A stretch of DNA of 64,000 bases from Halomicrococcus gelatinilyticus (lineage in GTDB: Archaea > Halobacteriota > Halobacteria > Halobacteriales > Haladaptataceae): positions 348,703 through 412,702 of the forward strand of contig CP100466.1 of assembly GCA_024227995.1 (NCBI GenBank). Reading direction: 5' to 3'. Under the pieces are notes generated by a model. The model was not told the origin of the DNA and made no database searches. It was given only the letters and a program-made list of their open reading frames with translations. Of the stretch, positions 26,175 through 34,123 are shown one piece after another. The translations under genes were made by a program, and so were the position numbers. The number at the start of each line of letters is the position of its first letter. Positions within the stretch are counted from its first letter, which is position 1.

Positions 26175-26504
26175 ATGAGAAAGATAATCACGATCATCGC
26201 GAGTCTGATGCTCGTATCGACAGTGTTCGCCGGCGGTGCCATGGCCCACAGTGGCAGTAGCTCCGACGGCGGAGAGGACGGCACTGAAGTTGAAGTCGAG
26301 CAAGAGGCCGATGCAGAAGTCGAGCAAACGCAGGTCGTTTCACAGAAAAACACCATCGACGACCAGTGGGGCGTCGCCGCTAGCGTCGACCTCGGTGACG
26401 GTAGCAGTGGCGATAGTACCGTCAGCAACGTGAATGTTCAGACCAACAACAATCAGCAGGTCGCCGAAGTGGAAGCCGAGAACGAAATCGAGTACGAGGG
26501 CTAA
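26175..26504 (+). CDS. Small secreted protein with one curlin-like unit
   Basis: This 109-residue protein has a Sec signal (IITIIASLMLVSTVFAGGAMA) and an acidic mature part. VEQEADAEVEQTQVVSQKN and, later, STVSNVNVQTNNNQQVAEVE align with the unit of the protein at 27010 (VDQDATAIVDQAQEVGQSN; STVTVDIGQSNDNSQIGIAS). It therefore appears to be a single-repeat member of the same family, with no membrane anchor. It has the shared promoter element at 26049. A minor or nucleating fibre subunit is one possible role, by analogy to CsgB; this is not shown by the sequence. Confidence 0.7.
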   Translation: MRKIITIIASLMLVSTVFAGGAMAHSGSSSDGGEDGTEVEVEQEADAEVEQTQVVSQKNTIDDQWGVAASVDLGDGSSGDSTVSNVNVQTNNNQQVAEVEAENEIEYEG

Positions 26505-27009
26505 CGACCCTACCGACGGCGCAGACCGGGCGAATTTTTCCGAGGGACGTCGATAAGACTCCGAGACGGTAGTCCGTTCTCACCTGCTCACGGCGTACAC
26601 TAACCGAGTGCGAATACGTCACGACCAACGTCGGCACGCTGCGTTGACCGACACAGCTAGACGAGACGGCTGTGACCCGATGCTCGCCCACGTTCTCGGG
26701 GAGAAACGCACCAGCCCCCGGAGAGCGCGCTTCGGTGCCAGCGAAGCGTCATTGGCCGTCCCAGCGTCGCTGGTTCGCGTCGAGGGACGTCGTCTCGACC
26801 GACCACACGGTAGCAGGGAGGTGACTTCGACACGTGGCAGAGCACGCTGGACGGCGCACGGTGTGCGACGGACGCGACGGAAGAATGAGCGAGCGTCCGA
26901 GGGTACGGTACCGGACTCCCGTGTATGACCGAGTCGTCGAAGGAGTGTCGCCGAGATGGACGAACGTCAGGTCACATCCGACGACCGAAGACGGCGAGTG
27001 ACCGCCTGG
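26505..27009. other. Intergenic region
   Basis: About 500 bases. A T5 run at 26535-26539 could terminate the small secreted protein gene. The open frame 26608-26928 is Arg-rich in a way typical of antisense or chance frames, so I do not call it. Confidence 0.5.
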
Positions 27010-28041
27010 TTACGCTTCGGCCTCGCTGGAGTCGCCGACGTTGAGGTTGGACGCCGAGGCGATGCCGATCTGGCTGTTGTCGTTCGACTGACCGATGTCG
27101 ACGGTGACCGTCGAGTTGCCGCCGGTCGCCGTGGCGTTGACCTCACCGACGTAGTTGGACTGGCCGACCTCCTGGGCCTGGTCGACGATGGCGGTGGCGT
27201 CCTGGTCGACAGCGCCGTCGTCAGCGCCGCCGTGGCCGCCGTCGTGGTGGTGACCGCCGTCGTGGTGACCGCCGCTGGAGCCCGAGGCCGTCTTCGCGCC
27301 CGAGCTACCGCCGTTGGCGTTCTGGTCGTCGGCGTTCACGTTTGACGCCGAGGCTTCGCCCTGCTGCGTGTTCGCGTTCGACTGGTCGATGCTCACGTCG
27401 ACCGTGGCGTTGCCGGCGGCCTGCGCGCCGTCGTCGCCGTTCATGCCGTCGTTGCCGTCAACGAGGTCACATGACGTGATCTCTCCAGACTTAGGCGGAG
27501 GGCCCTGACCCTCTCCCTCGTTCGGGAATGTGCACATCTCGCCGTTGAACTGCGTAACGACGATCTGACCTAGGTTTGCGTTAGACGACCACTCAGCTCG
27601 GACCGGCTGGCCTTCCGAGTTGAACTCAGTGGCAGTCAAGCTGACTGGGGGTCCGTCCTGATCCTGCCGCTCGAATATTTCGTCCTCTTCATTCCACACG
27701 AAGGTAGCAAGGACCACTTCGTTCCCCTCATTATAGAACTCGACTTGCTGGATACCGCCAGCGTCGTCGCCGTCGCCGTTACCATCTTCCGCCTCGCCCG
27801 CGTTCGCGGTGGCGTTGACGGATTCGACGACGTTGTCCTGGTCGACCAGCTGGTCCTGATCGACGACCGCTGTCGCGTTCTGTTCGACTGCGCCGTCGGC
27901 AGCGCCGCCGTCGTGGTGACCACCGTCGTCGTGGCCGCCACCGTGGCCGCTACTGTGGGCGGCCGCAGCGCCGGCGAACCCCGTCGTCATCAGGGTGCCG
28001 ACCATCGTCAGTACGAGTAGGATTCGAAATGCCTTCTTCAT
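27010..28041 (-). CDS. Secreted curlin-like Gln/Asn-repeat protein with duplicated His-rich modules
   Basis: A 343-residue exported protein with a Sec signal (FRILLVLTMVGTLMTTGFAGAAAA) and no C-terminal anchor. It contains two copies of a module: a His/Gly-rich stretch (residues 29-46; 257-274), then GAVxQxATAxVDQxQ-V-x-Q-x-N (50-70; 276-296). VNATA and the ladder SIDQSNANTQQGEASASN / DIGQSNDNSQIGIASASN (217-234; 315-332) follow. In copy 1 the module is split by ~95 residues of different character (97-190), including Trp, Phe and two Cys. The Q/N periodicity resembles curlin. It shares the promoter element with its neighbours. Function unknown; an extracellular fibre subunit is inferred. Confidence 0.75.
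   Translation of the reverse strand: MKKAFRILLVLTMVGTLMTTGFAGAAAAHSSGHGGGHDDGGHHDGGAADGAVEQNATAVVDQDQLVDQDNVVESVNATANAGEAEDGNGDGDDAGGIQQVEFYNEGNEVVLATFVWNEEDEIFERQDQDGPPVSLTATEFNSEGQPVRAEWSSNANLGQIVVTQFNGEMCTFPNEGEGQGPPPKSGEITSCDLVDGNDGMNGDDGAQAAGNATVDVSIDQSNANTQQGEASASNVNADDQNANGGSSGAKTASGSSGGHHDGGHHHDGGHGGADDGAVDQDATAIVDQAQEVGQSNYVGEVNATATGGNSTVTVDIGQSNDNSQIGIASASNLNVGDSSEAEA
27472..27753 (-). other. Inserted segment inside the first repeat module
   Basis: This stretch encodes residues ~97-190 (IQQVEFYNEGNEVVLATF .. SGEITSCDLVDG). It separates two halves of a repeat module that is continuous in the second copy. Its codon use is visibly less GC3-biased than the flanks (e.g. codons of the cctaggtttgcgttagac kind). 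It also brings the only cysteines and aromatic residues. It looks like a domain insertion acquired separately. Confidence 0.55.
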
Positions 28042-28143
28042 GTTGTCATCCGGGGCGGGTCCGGCTGCGAGCCGACGGCCGGCGATTCAGCGCCGACCGC
28101 CCTCGTACCGGGGTTCTGCCCCGCGAAACGGTGATGACGAATT

Positions 28144-28180
28144 CCTATTTCAATCCCGGTCACCGTTGGTTCGTTTAGCT
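28144..28180 (-). promoter_or_regulatory. Shared promoter element (copy 2)
   Basis: Read on the minus strand: AACGAACC, AACGGTGACCGGG, then ATTGAAATAGG as TATA box. It is nearly identical to copy 1 at 26049 (AACGG-GACCGGG-TTGAAATA). It ends about 103 bases before the ATG of the gene at 28041, the same distance as in copy 1. Confidence 0.65.
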
Positions 28181-28232
28181 ATCCCGTTCCGGAAGTTATG
28201 CGCAATCGAACGTGAGTCAACGACCGACTTGG

Positions 28233-28259
28233 GTTGAGAAAAGACGTCGGTACGCGTTT
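28233..28259. repeat. 27-base direct repeat, copy A
   Basis: Begins GTTGAGAAAAGACGTC and ends GGTACGCGTTT; identical to 28381-28407. A shorter shared stretch (GTCAACGA) precedes both copies by about 17 bases. It lies ~190 bases upstream of the gene at 28041. Confidence 0.7.
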
Positions 28260-28380
28260 CCAACGGGACGACAGCGACGCCGTTACGCATCTCCCGCGAT
28301 GCGTTCCCGGCCACCGGGGTCGTTCAGGTGTCGCAACCGGAAAATTAGCACTGCCGAAGGCGTGTCAACGAGACACAGGC

Positions 28381-28407
28381 GTTGAGAAAAGACGTCGGTA
28401 CGCGTTT
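28381..28407. repeat. 27-base direct repeat, copy B
   Basis: Identical to 28233-28259, starting 148 bases further on. There are only two copies, so it is not a CRISPR array. A regulatory or recombination role is possible. Confidence 0.7.
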
Positions 28408-28956
28408 ACAAGGAGACCACAGTAGACTGGAGTAGAGTCGTTATGCACGCCCGGGTACGCGTTCACGACGCACCAGACAGCGTGCGCCGCCACCGTCAGG
28501 CGCGAACGTGTCTACAGGTACGGACGACCTGTTGAGGCCCGGTAGCATCGCTACGCTCGCCACGAACGGTGCGAACGGTTCGAACGACGGCATCGCGCCC
28601 TGGCACGGCGACGAGTCGGCGTGGGTCGGCAGTCCGTCCACGTACCGCAATGGGTCCAGCGGTCGGACCCGGGCGACCAGCGGTCGGGTCGTCCCGGATC
28701 GTCCCCGACGTCGCGTCGTTCGGCTCCGAGACGTCGGGATGGTCGACGGAGTATCGGCAGGCCGCCTCGATGACGAGAAGGACCAGGGACTGCTCGCCGC
28801 GTTCGGACGGGGCAGCGAGTTCGTGGTTCGACGACGCCCCGACCGTCTGGAACGCCACACATGTCTGGAGGCGGTTCCGGGGAGAGTTGGTCCTGGGGGC
28901 GGTGCAGTGCGTCGCGAAAGTCCGACCGACGGGGGAACGAGTGCGTGGACGTTCGC

Positions 28957-29448
28957 CTAATCGTCGCCGTCGGATTCCGTGGCGTTGGAGACGCTCACGG
29001 CGTCGACGTCGACCGAGTTCGACCGGACGACCACGCTCACGTCGCCGTCCTCGTCGGTCCGGACGACACCGTTCTCGCGAACCTCGTCACAGGTCCGGAC
29101 CGTCGCGTCGGACTCGTTCGCGGAGATGGAGATACGGCACTGGTCGCCGTTCGACCGGACGACCTGGGTCGAGTTCAGTTCGACGGAGACGTCGGTGCCA
29201 TTCGCAGAGACGACCGAATCGCCCTCGACGACCGAGTAGCTCCGGACCACCGAGTCGCTCTCGACGGTCACCACGTCCTGGTCGACGCCCACGGTCGTCG
29301 TTCCGTCGTCGTTCGTTTCGGTATCGTCGTCGGAGTCCGCGTCATCGCTAGCGTCGCCACCGAGTGCCGGCCCGGCGCCGGCGAACCCCACCATCAGCAG
29401 CGTTCCGACGACCGCCAGTACGAGCAGTAACCTGGGTCCTTCGTTCAT
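28957..29448 (-). CDS. Small secreted Ser/Val-rich acidic protein
   Basis: This 163-residue protein has a Sec signal (LLLVLAVVGTLLMVGFAGAGPALG). The mature part is acidic and rich in alternating Val/Ser. Short strands such as VVRSYSVVEGDSVVSANGTDVSVEL and VSVVVRSNSVDVDAVSVSN suggest a β-helix. Two Cys (around DQCRI and RTCDE) could pair. It lacks the Gln/Asn ladder of the neighbours but shares their promoter element and general signal peptide. No function recognised. Confidence 0.65.
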   Translation of the reverse strand: MNEGPRLLLVLAVVGTLLMVGFAGAGPALGGDASDDADSDDDTETNDDGTTTVGVDQDVVTVESDSVVRSYSVVEGDSVVSANGTDVSVELNSTQVVRSNGDQCRISISANESDATVRTCDEVRENGVVRTDEDGDVSVVVRSNSVDVDAVSVSNATESDGDD

Positions 29449-29849
29449 GTTCTGCCCCGGAACGGGAGTGCGTCGTTCGAGGACGCGGCCGACGACACGT
29501 CGCCGCTCGACCGTCGGTCGGCCGTCCCGCCCCCGGGCAACGCCGACGACAGAGGCCTATTTTAAACGTGAACACCGTTGGGTTCGTTCAGCTCCGTTTT
29601 CGCGGGATTTTTCGGGCGGCGAACGTGACGCGAACGGGGGCGGGACGAGCGAAGGAGGCCGTAGAACGGAGTCCTGTCCGGAAATCTGGCCAGTCGGGGT
29701 CGGGGTGGGCGACGTTCCTACCGGCGCGCGGACACTCGCGTTCCGCCGTGCGAGCCGCGAGGTCCGAAAACGGAGTAGACACCGCCTGTCGCGACGTTGT
29801 ACTGCGTGTACCCCGGGCGGTCGGCCGTTCCGGGTGCGCGTGTGCCGGG
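29449..29849. other. Intergenic region with shared promoter
   Basis: About 400 bases. The left third is the leader and promoter of the secreted protein at 28957. The rest shows no gene with convincing codon bias. Confidence 0.5.
29556..29592 (-). promoter_or_regulatory. Shared promoter element (copy 3)
   Basis: Minus strand: AACGAACCC, AACGGTG, a diverged 6-base spacer, then TTTAAAATAGG. The upstream block and the TATA region match copies 1 and 2, while the CCGGG part is replaced. It starts ~108 bases upstream of the ATG at 29448, again implying a long leader. Confidence 0.6.
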
Positions 29850-31199
29850 TCAGTCCAGCAGTTCGACCAGGTCGGCGACGTCGTGGTCCTCAAGTTGCAG
29901 GACGGTCTCGACGATGCGCTCGCGGTGGGCCTCGTCGTAGCGGTCGCCCGCCATGCGGTCGAACTTCGCCTGGACCTGGTCCCAGGACATCGACTGGGTG
30001 GGGTGGCCCTCGAACGCGTCCTTTGCGACGGTGTGGGTCGTCCCGTCGGCCATGTCGACGGTGAGGTCGGCCGGCATCTCCCCGTTCTCGAAGCGGTCGG
30101 TGAGGTCGGGGTCCTCCTCGACCTCGACGGTCTGAAGGAGCTGCTGGACGTCGTCGCGCTGGATGCGCTCGGGGTCGTACTGGGCGTTGGTCATCTCGCG
30201 GTCGATGAGCGCCGCGGCGAGCATGTAGGGCAGCGAGTGGTCGGCCTGCGCCTTCGTCTCCACCCCGTACCGCGACCCCTCGCCGCCGCCGATGATGAGC
30301 TTCGCGCCGGCGAACGTGTCGAGGTGGATGCGCTCGACGTCGTCGGGGTCGAGGTCCTCGCGCTCGGCGAGGTCGATGATGCCCTCGACGGCCGACTGGG
30401 CGTACGTCTCGGCGACGTACTTCTTCGTCATCACGTCGTGGACGCGCTCGGCGGGCGTGAGGTCGACGTCGAAGTCCGTGCCGGCGACGACCTGGTTCCA
30501 GCCCTTGCCGCCCTCGAAGAGGTTGACCGGGCCCTCCATGCCGTTGTTCGCCAGCATCGCCGAATAGACGCCGTTGCGCGCGGCGTTCGCGGAGGCGATG
30601 CCCTTCCACTCCGAGATGCCCTCGGTGCGGGTCACCCGGAGCGCGTTGTGCGCCGTGCCGGCGATACCGACGGCCGAGCGCACCTGCTCGTGGTCCAGAC
30701 CGAGGAGCTTCGACGCCCCCGTAGCAGCGGAAATGACGGTGTGGGTCACGTGGTCGAAGCCCCTGTCGCGCACCGGCGCGTTCCACGCGAGTTCGCCCTG
30801 GACCTCGTAGGCGACGCCGACCGCGGCGAGCAGGTCCGCGCCGGAGCGGTCGTCGTACTCCCCGCAGGCGATGGCAGCCGCGACGTTGTCGCTCGGGTGC
30901 GGCGTCTCCCCGGGCGCTAGGAACGAATCCATGTAGTCGAGGTACCGCACCTGCGCGGTGTTGAGCATGGTCGCGTCCGGCGGCGACGCCGCCCCGCCGC
31001 CCCAGAGGTGGCAGTCGCCGCCCTCGTTCAGTTCCTCGACGGTCGCGCGCACCTGCTCGACCGGTTCCGCCCCCATCGCGCCGACGGCGATGCCCAGCGA
31101 GTCGAGCACGCGCTTCTTCAGCTCGTCGACGGTGTCCGGAGCGAGGTCCTCGAAGTCGGTTCCGGTCACGAAGTCGGCGAGTTCGTCGGTCGTAACCAT
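29850..31199 (-). CDS. MmgE/PrpD family protein
   Basis: A 449-residue protein starting MVTTDELADFVTGTDF. Family features include LDSLGIAVGAMG near the start, NTAQVRYLDYMDSF, HPSDNVAAAIACGE, AVGIAGTAHNALRVTRTEG and a C-terminal swivelling domain. PrpD is 2-methylcitrate dehydratase in propionate use; relatives act on cis-aconitate or other hydroxyacids. No prpB/prpC is nearby, so the substrate is open. The upstream in-frame start adds nine residues and is less likely. Confidence 0.85.
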   Translation of the reverse strand: MVTTDELADFVTGTDFEDLAPDTVDELKKRVLDSLGIAVGAMGAEPVEQVRATVEELNEGGDCHLWGGGAASPPDATMLNTAQVRYLDYMDSFLAPGETPHPSDNVAAAIACGEYDDRSGADLLAAVGVAYEVQGELAWNAPVRDRGFDHVTHTVISAATGASKLLGLDHEQVRSAVGIAGTAHNALRVTRTEGISEWKGIASANAARNGVYSAMLANNGMEGPVNLFEGGKGWNQVVAGTDFDVDLTPAERVHDVMTKKYVAETYAQSAVEGIIDLAEREDLDPDDVERIHLDTFAGAKLIIGGGEGSRYGVETKAQADHSLPYMLAAALIDREMTNAQYDPERIQRDDVQQLLQTVEVEEDPDLTDRFENGEMPADLTVDMADGTTHTVAKDAFEGHPTQSMSWDQVQAKFDRMAGDRYDEAHRERIVETVLQLEDHDVADLVELLD

Positions 31200-31413
31200 G
31201 CCACGGCCTGCGACGGGGACGAGCAAAAGTCCCCGTCTGCGATTCGCCCGACGGCGGCGTTGATTTACCGCGTTACCCGCGCTGTTCCCGTCGGTCGCGG
31301 ACCGTGAAAGGCTGCCTCGCGGGCGACGACGGTAGCGGGACGGGCCGGTAACACCGCGTCACCTGATTCGAACCCGAACCGATTAGTACCGCGGCGACCC
31401 TACCACGAATCGA

Positions 31414-31737
31414 ATGTCTTCGCAGACCGTCGACGACCGGAGCAAGGTGTGTCCCGTCGTCGAATCGTTCGAACAGATCGGCTCGCAGTGGCGGCTGGTC
31501 GTCCTCCACGACCTGAAGGACGGAGAGAAGCGGTTCAACGAACTGAAGCGGTCGACCGGCGCGAGTTCGCGCACGCTCTCGCGCGTGCTCGACGACCTCC
31601 AGGAGATGGGGTTCGTCGCGCGTCGCACGGAGGAGGACGCCCCCATCGCGACCTACTACAACCTCACCGCGAAGGGGCTGTCGCTCTGTCCGGTGTTCGA
31701 AGAAATCGAGGAGTGGGCGGACGAGTGGCTGGAATAG
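31414..31737 (+). CDS. HxlR-family transcriptional regulator
   Basis: This 107-residue winged-helix protein has the HxlR signature CPVVESFEQIGSQWRLVVLHDL, then RFNELKRSTGASSRTLSRVLDDLQEMGFVARR and YYNLTAKGLSLCPVFEEI. Cys residues at ~13 and ~93 could make it redox-sensitive, as in some HxlR proteins. It diverges from the MmgE/PrpD gene across a ~214-base spacer and converges on the oligopeptide-binding protein. Confidence 0.88.
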   Translation: MSSQTVDDRSKVCPVVESFEQIGSQWRLVVLHDLKDGEKRFNELKRSTGASSRTLSRVLDDLQEMGFVARRTEEDAPIATYYNLTAKGLSLCPVFEEIEEWADEWLE

Positions 31738-31741
31738 CCGC

Positions 31742-33547
31742 TCAGTTCCGCTGCCCGATGGTGGTCTTGTTGTACATCTGACGGCTCGGGCCGGCCGAGC
31801 CGAACTTGGGCATGTCGACCCACTGGTACCTGAACTCCTGGTCGAGGCGGTGGTACACCGGCAGGAACACGACGTCCTGCCAGTTGGCCTCCTCGATGGT
31901 GACGTAGGCCTCGTTGCGGGCCTGCTCGGCCTGGTCCGACGGCGCGGCGTTGTTCTGGATCTTCTCCCACGCCTGGGTCGCCTGCTGTGCCGCCTGGGTG
32001 TCGGACCAGTTGACGTACGACAGCGGTCCCGACTGTGACGTGTCCGTCGCCGGCGGATACAGCAGGTTGAGGAAGTTGTCCGGCGCGGGCCAGTCCATGA
32101 TCCACCCGAGCGTGTACGCCTGCAGGTTACCGTTCCGGCCCCGCTGCAGGAGAGTCGAGAACGGTGCCTGCTGGAGCTGCAGGTCGATGTGGGCGCTCGC
32201 CAGCTGGTCGCGGATGATCTTGGCGATGGACTGCCAGGTCGTCGACTGGTAGGTCGTCAGCGTGAACTGGTACTGGTTGTTCGGACCGTATCCGGCGTCC
32301 TCCATCATCTGCCGGGCCTGCTCGAGCTGGGTCTCGTTGTACCCGTAGGGGTAGTTGTTCTCGGCGTGCTGGTTGTACTGTTGCGGACCGCCGGGGTAGA
32401 TGCGCGGCGGCGTGAAGTGGTACGCCCCGTTCCCGCGGCCCTTGAACACCTGGTCGACGGCGATCTGCTGGTTCAGCGCGTACGCGGTGGCCTTCCTGGC
32501 CGCCTCCTCCACGTTGTTCTGGTTGAACCCGATGTAGAAGGAGTTGATCGTCTGCACCCCGAGATAGTCCATCGTCGCGCCGTTCTCGACGGGCCCGTAG
32601 GTACCGACCTCACGACTCAGGTCGTCGGTGTTCTCCACGTTGAGCTTCCCGGGGTCGTACTGGGCGGTCGGGATGTTCTCGTTGAACACCACGTCGGCGT
32701 TCTTGTTCATCGTGTACGTGTACGCGGCCTGGTCGTCCTCGATGATGCTCCAGGTGACGCCCGCGATGTTGGCGGTCTGACCGTGGTAGTCGTCGAACCG
32801 CGTGACGGCCGCCTCCTGGTTGCTCTGCCAGCGCTCGAACTGGAACGGGCCGGCCCCGATGGGGTTCGACGTCGCGAACCGGTTGTACGGCATCTCGCCC
32901 TCGTACCCCGGTATGTCGCCGACGATGCCCTCCGGGAGCGCGGCGAACGAGGTGTACGCCAACAGTTCCATCGTCGCGTGGAACGGTGCCGACGTCTCCA
33001 TCGTGAGCGTGTAGTCGTCCTGTGCCTCGACCGCCAGCGTCCCAGGCCTGTAGTCGCCGTCCTGGGTCGTCTCGTGTTCCACCCCGATGTTCTCCAGGAT
33101 GAACGCCGACCGGCGGGAGTTCTCGGAGGCCGCCAGACGCTCCCACGAGTACACGAAGTCCTGTGCTGTGACCTCGTCGCCGTTGTGGAAGGTTGCGCCC
33201 TGCTTGAGGTTGAACGTGTACGAGGTGAAGTCGTCGGAGACCTCGTGGCTCTCCGCGAGGAGGTTGTTGACCGCTATCCGCCCGTCCGGATAGTTCATCA
33301 GGGCGTCGAAGATCTGCTGGATGACCGTCCCGGAGGCCGTGTCCGTGGCCTTGATCGGGTCCAGCGTGCTCATCGTCGAGTTGATTCGCTGGAGCGTCTT
33401 GCCGTCGCCCTGCCCACCGCCACCCCCTCCCTGCTGGGTGGTGGTCGTCTGCTGGCCGGCGGCCTGGCCTGCGAGCGCGACCGCGGACGCCGCGCTACCG
33501 GTCGCCTCGAGGAATCGTCGTCGTGATACGTTGGATTTCTCTGACAT
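31742..33547 (-). CDS. Oligopeptide/dipeptide ABC transporter substrate-binding protein
   Basis: A 601-residue family 5 extracellular binding protein. It begins with a twin-arginine signal (SRRRFLEATGSAASAVALAG), a Gln/Thr/Gly linker, and then LQRINSTMSTLDPIKATDTASG. The family signature is visible in TFHNGDEVTAQDFVYSWERL. It should bind peptides or similar solutes outside the membrane. No permease or ATPase genes are adjacent, so it is an orphan. It lies tail-to-tail with the HxlR gene, 4 bases apart. There is no lipobox Cys, so retention may depend on other means. Confidence 0.85.
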   Translation of the reverse strand: MSEKSNVSRRRFLEATGSAASAVALAGQAAGQQTTTTQQGGGGGGQGDGKTLQRINSTMSTLDPIKATDTASGTVIQQIFDALMNYPDGRIAVNNLLAESHEVSDDFTSYTFNLKQGATFHNGDEVTAQDFVYSWERLAASENSRRSAFILENIGVEHETTQDGDYRPGTLAVEAQDDYTLTMETSAPFHATMELLAYTSFAALPEGIVGDIPGYEGEMPYNRFATSNPIGAGPFQFERWQSNQEAAVTRFDDYHGQTANIAGVTWSIIEDDQAAYTYTMNKNADVVFNENIPTAQYDPGKLNVENTDDLSREVGTYGPVENGATMDYLGVQTINSFYIGFNQNNVEEAARKATAYALNQQIAVDQVFKGRGNGAYHFTPPRIYPGGPQQYNQHAENNYPYGYNETQLEQARQMMEDAGYGPNNQYQFTLTTYQSTTWQSIAKIIRDQLASAHIDLQLQQAPFSTLLQRGRNGNLQAYTLGWIMDWPAPDNFLNLLYPPATDTSQSGPLSYVNWSDTQAAQQATQAWEKIQNNAAPSDQAEQARNEAYVTIEEANWQDVVFLPVYHRLDQEFRYQWVDMPKFGSAGPSRQMYNKTTIGQRN

Positions 33548-34123
33548 CCGGAAAGGAAACACGTCCGACGCCCTCATGTAACTAATTCTTCATAGGTGGG
33601 CGGTGGGAGCTTGCAACAATCGCCGCACGGTGGAGATATTTCGGGGTTCGTGTACGAACGATGTGAACTGATGAAAGGGGATGAACCGTCGTCGGCAGTG
33701 CCGTCGCCAACCAGTCGGCCGTATTACAGGTAAAGTCTGCGACGAGGGAACGTCGGTCTAGAGGACACAGCCACCGACGGCCGCGGACCGGAGACGGTGC
33801 GTAGCGTCGAGGAAACGGGCGCTTACCGAAAACTGACGGCCGTGGCACAGTTGGTAACCCTGCGGAACGACAGTCACGAACGCGGTTCGGAACGGGTAAC
33901 TGATGTTGCAGTTCCTGCGGCGGGAGTCAACGACGGCGGACGGGCATCGACAGGCACGGAGCCACCGGGGCTGGCCGCAACCGGCGCGCGCGACAGGTGA
34001 CGAGAGGTACCCTGTTCGTGACACGACGGGACGTGGACCGCCTCGGCGGACGTGGTTCGAGTCGGGTCCCGGCGACTGGGACGGAGCGACAACTATTCCC
34101 CACTTCCGTCCTGAAGTCCGGAC
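33548..34123. other. Intergenic region
   Basis: About 575 bases between divergent genes. The left part is AT-richer and contains the promoter of the binding-protein gene. I see no gene, tRNA or repeat. Confidence 0.5.

Larger units (their letters stand above)
28042..28956. other. Long non-coding region with a shared promoter and a direct repeat
   Basis: About 915 bases between two secreted-protein genes that both point left. It contains the promoter of the gene at 28041 and a 27-base direct repeat (28233, 28381). Overlapping open frames at 28496-28960 on both strands have no recognisable product and are not called. Confidence 0.5.

Noticed and set aside
28233..28407. CRISPR array
   Set aside because: Only two repeat copies with a ~120-base gap, and no cas genes.
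28496..28960. Open frames on both strands (120 and 150 residues)
   Set aside because: They overlap each other, have no recognisable domain and no consistent codon bias on one strand.
33841..33905. tRNA-like stretch (GGCACAGTTGGTAACC)
   Set aside because: No cloverleaf could be completed; no acceptor or T-arm pairing.
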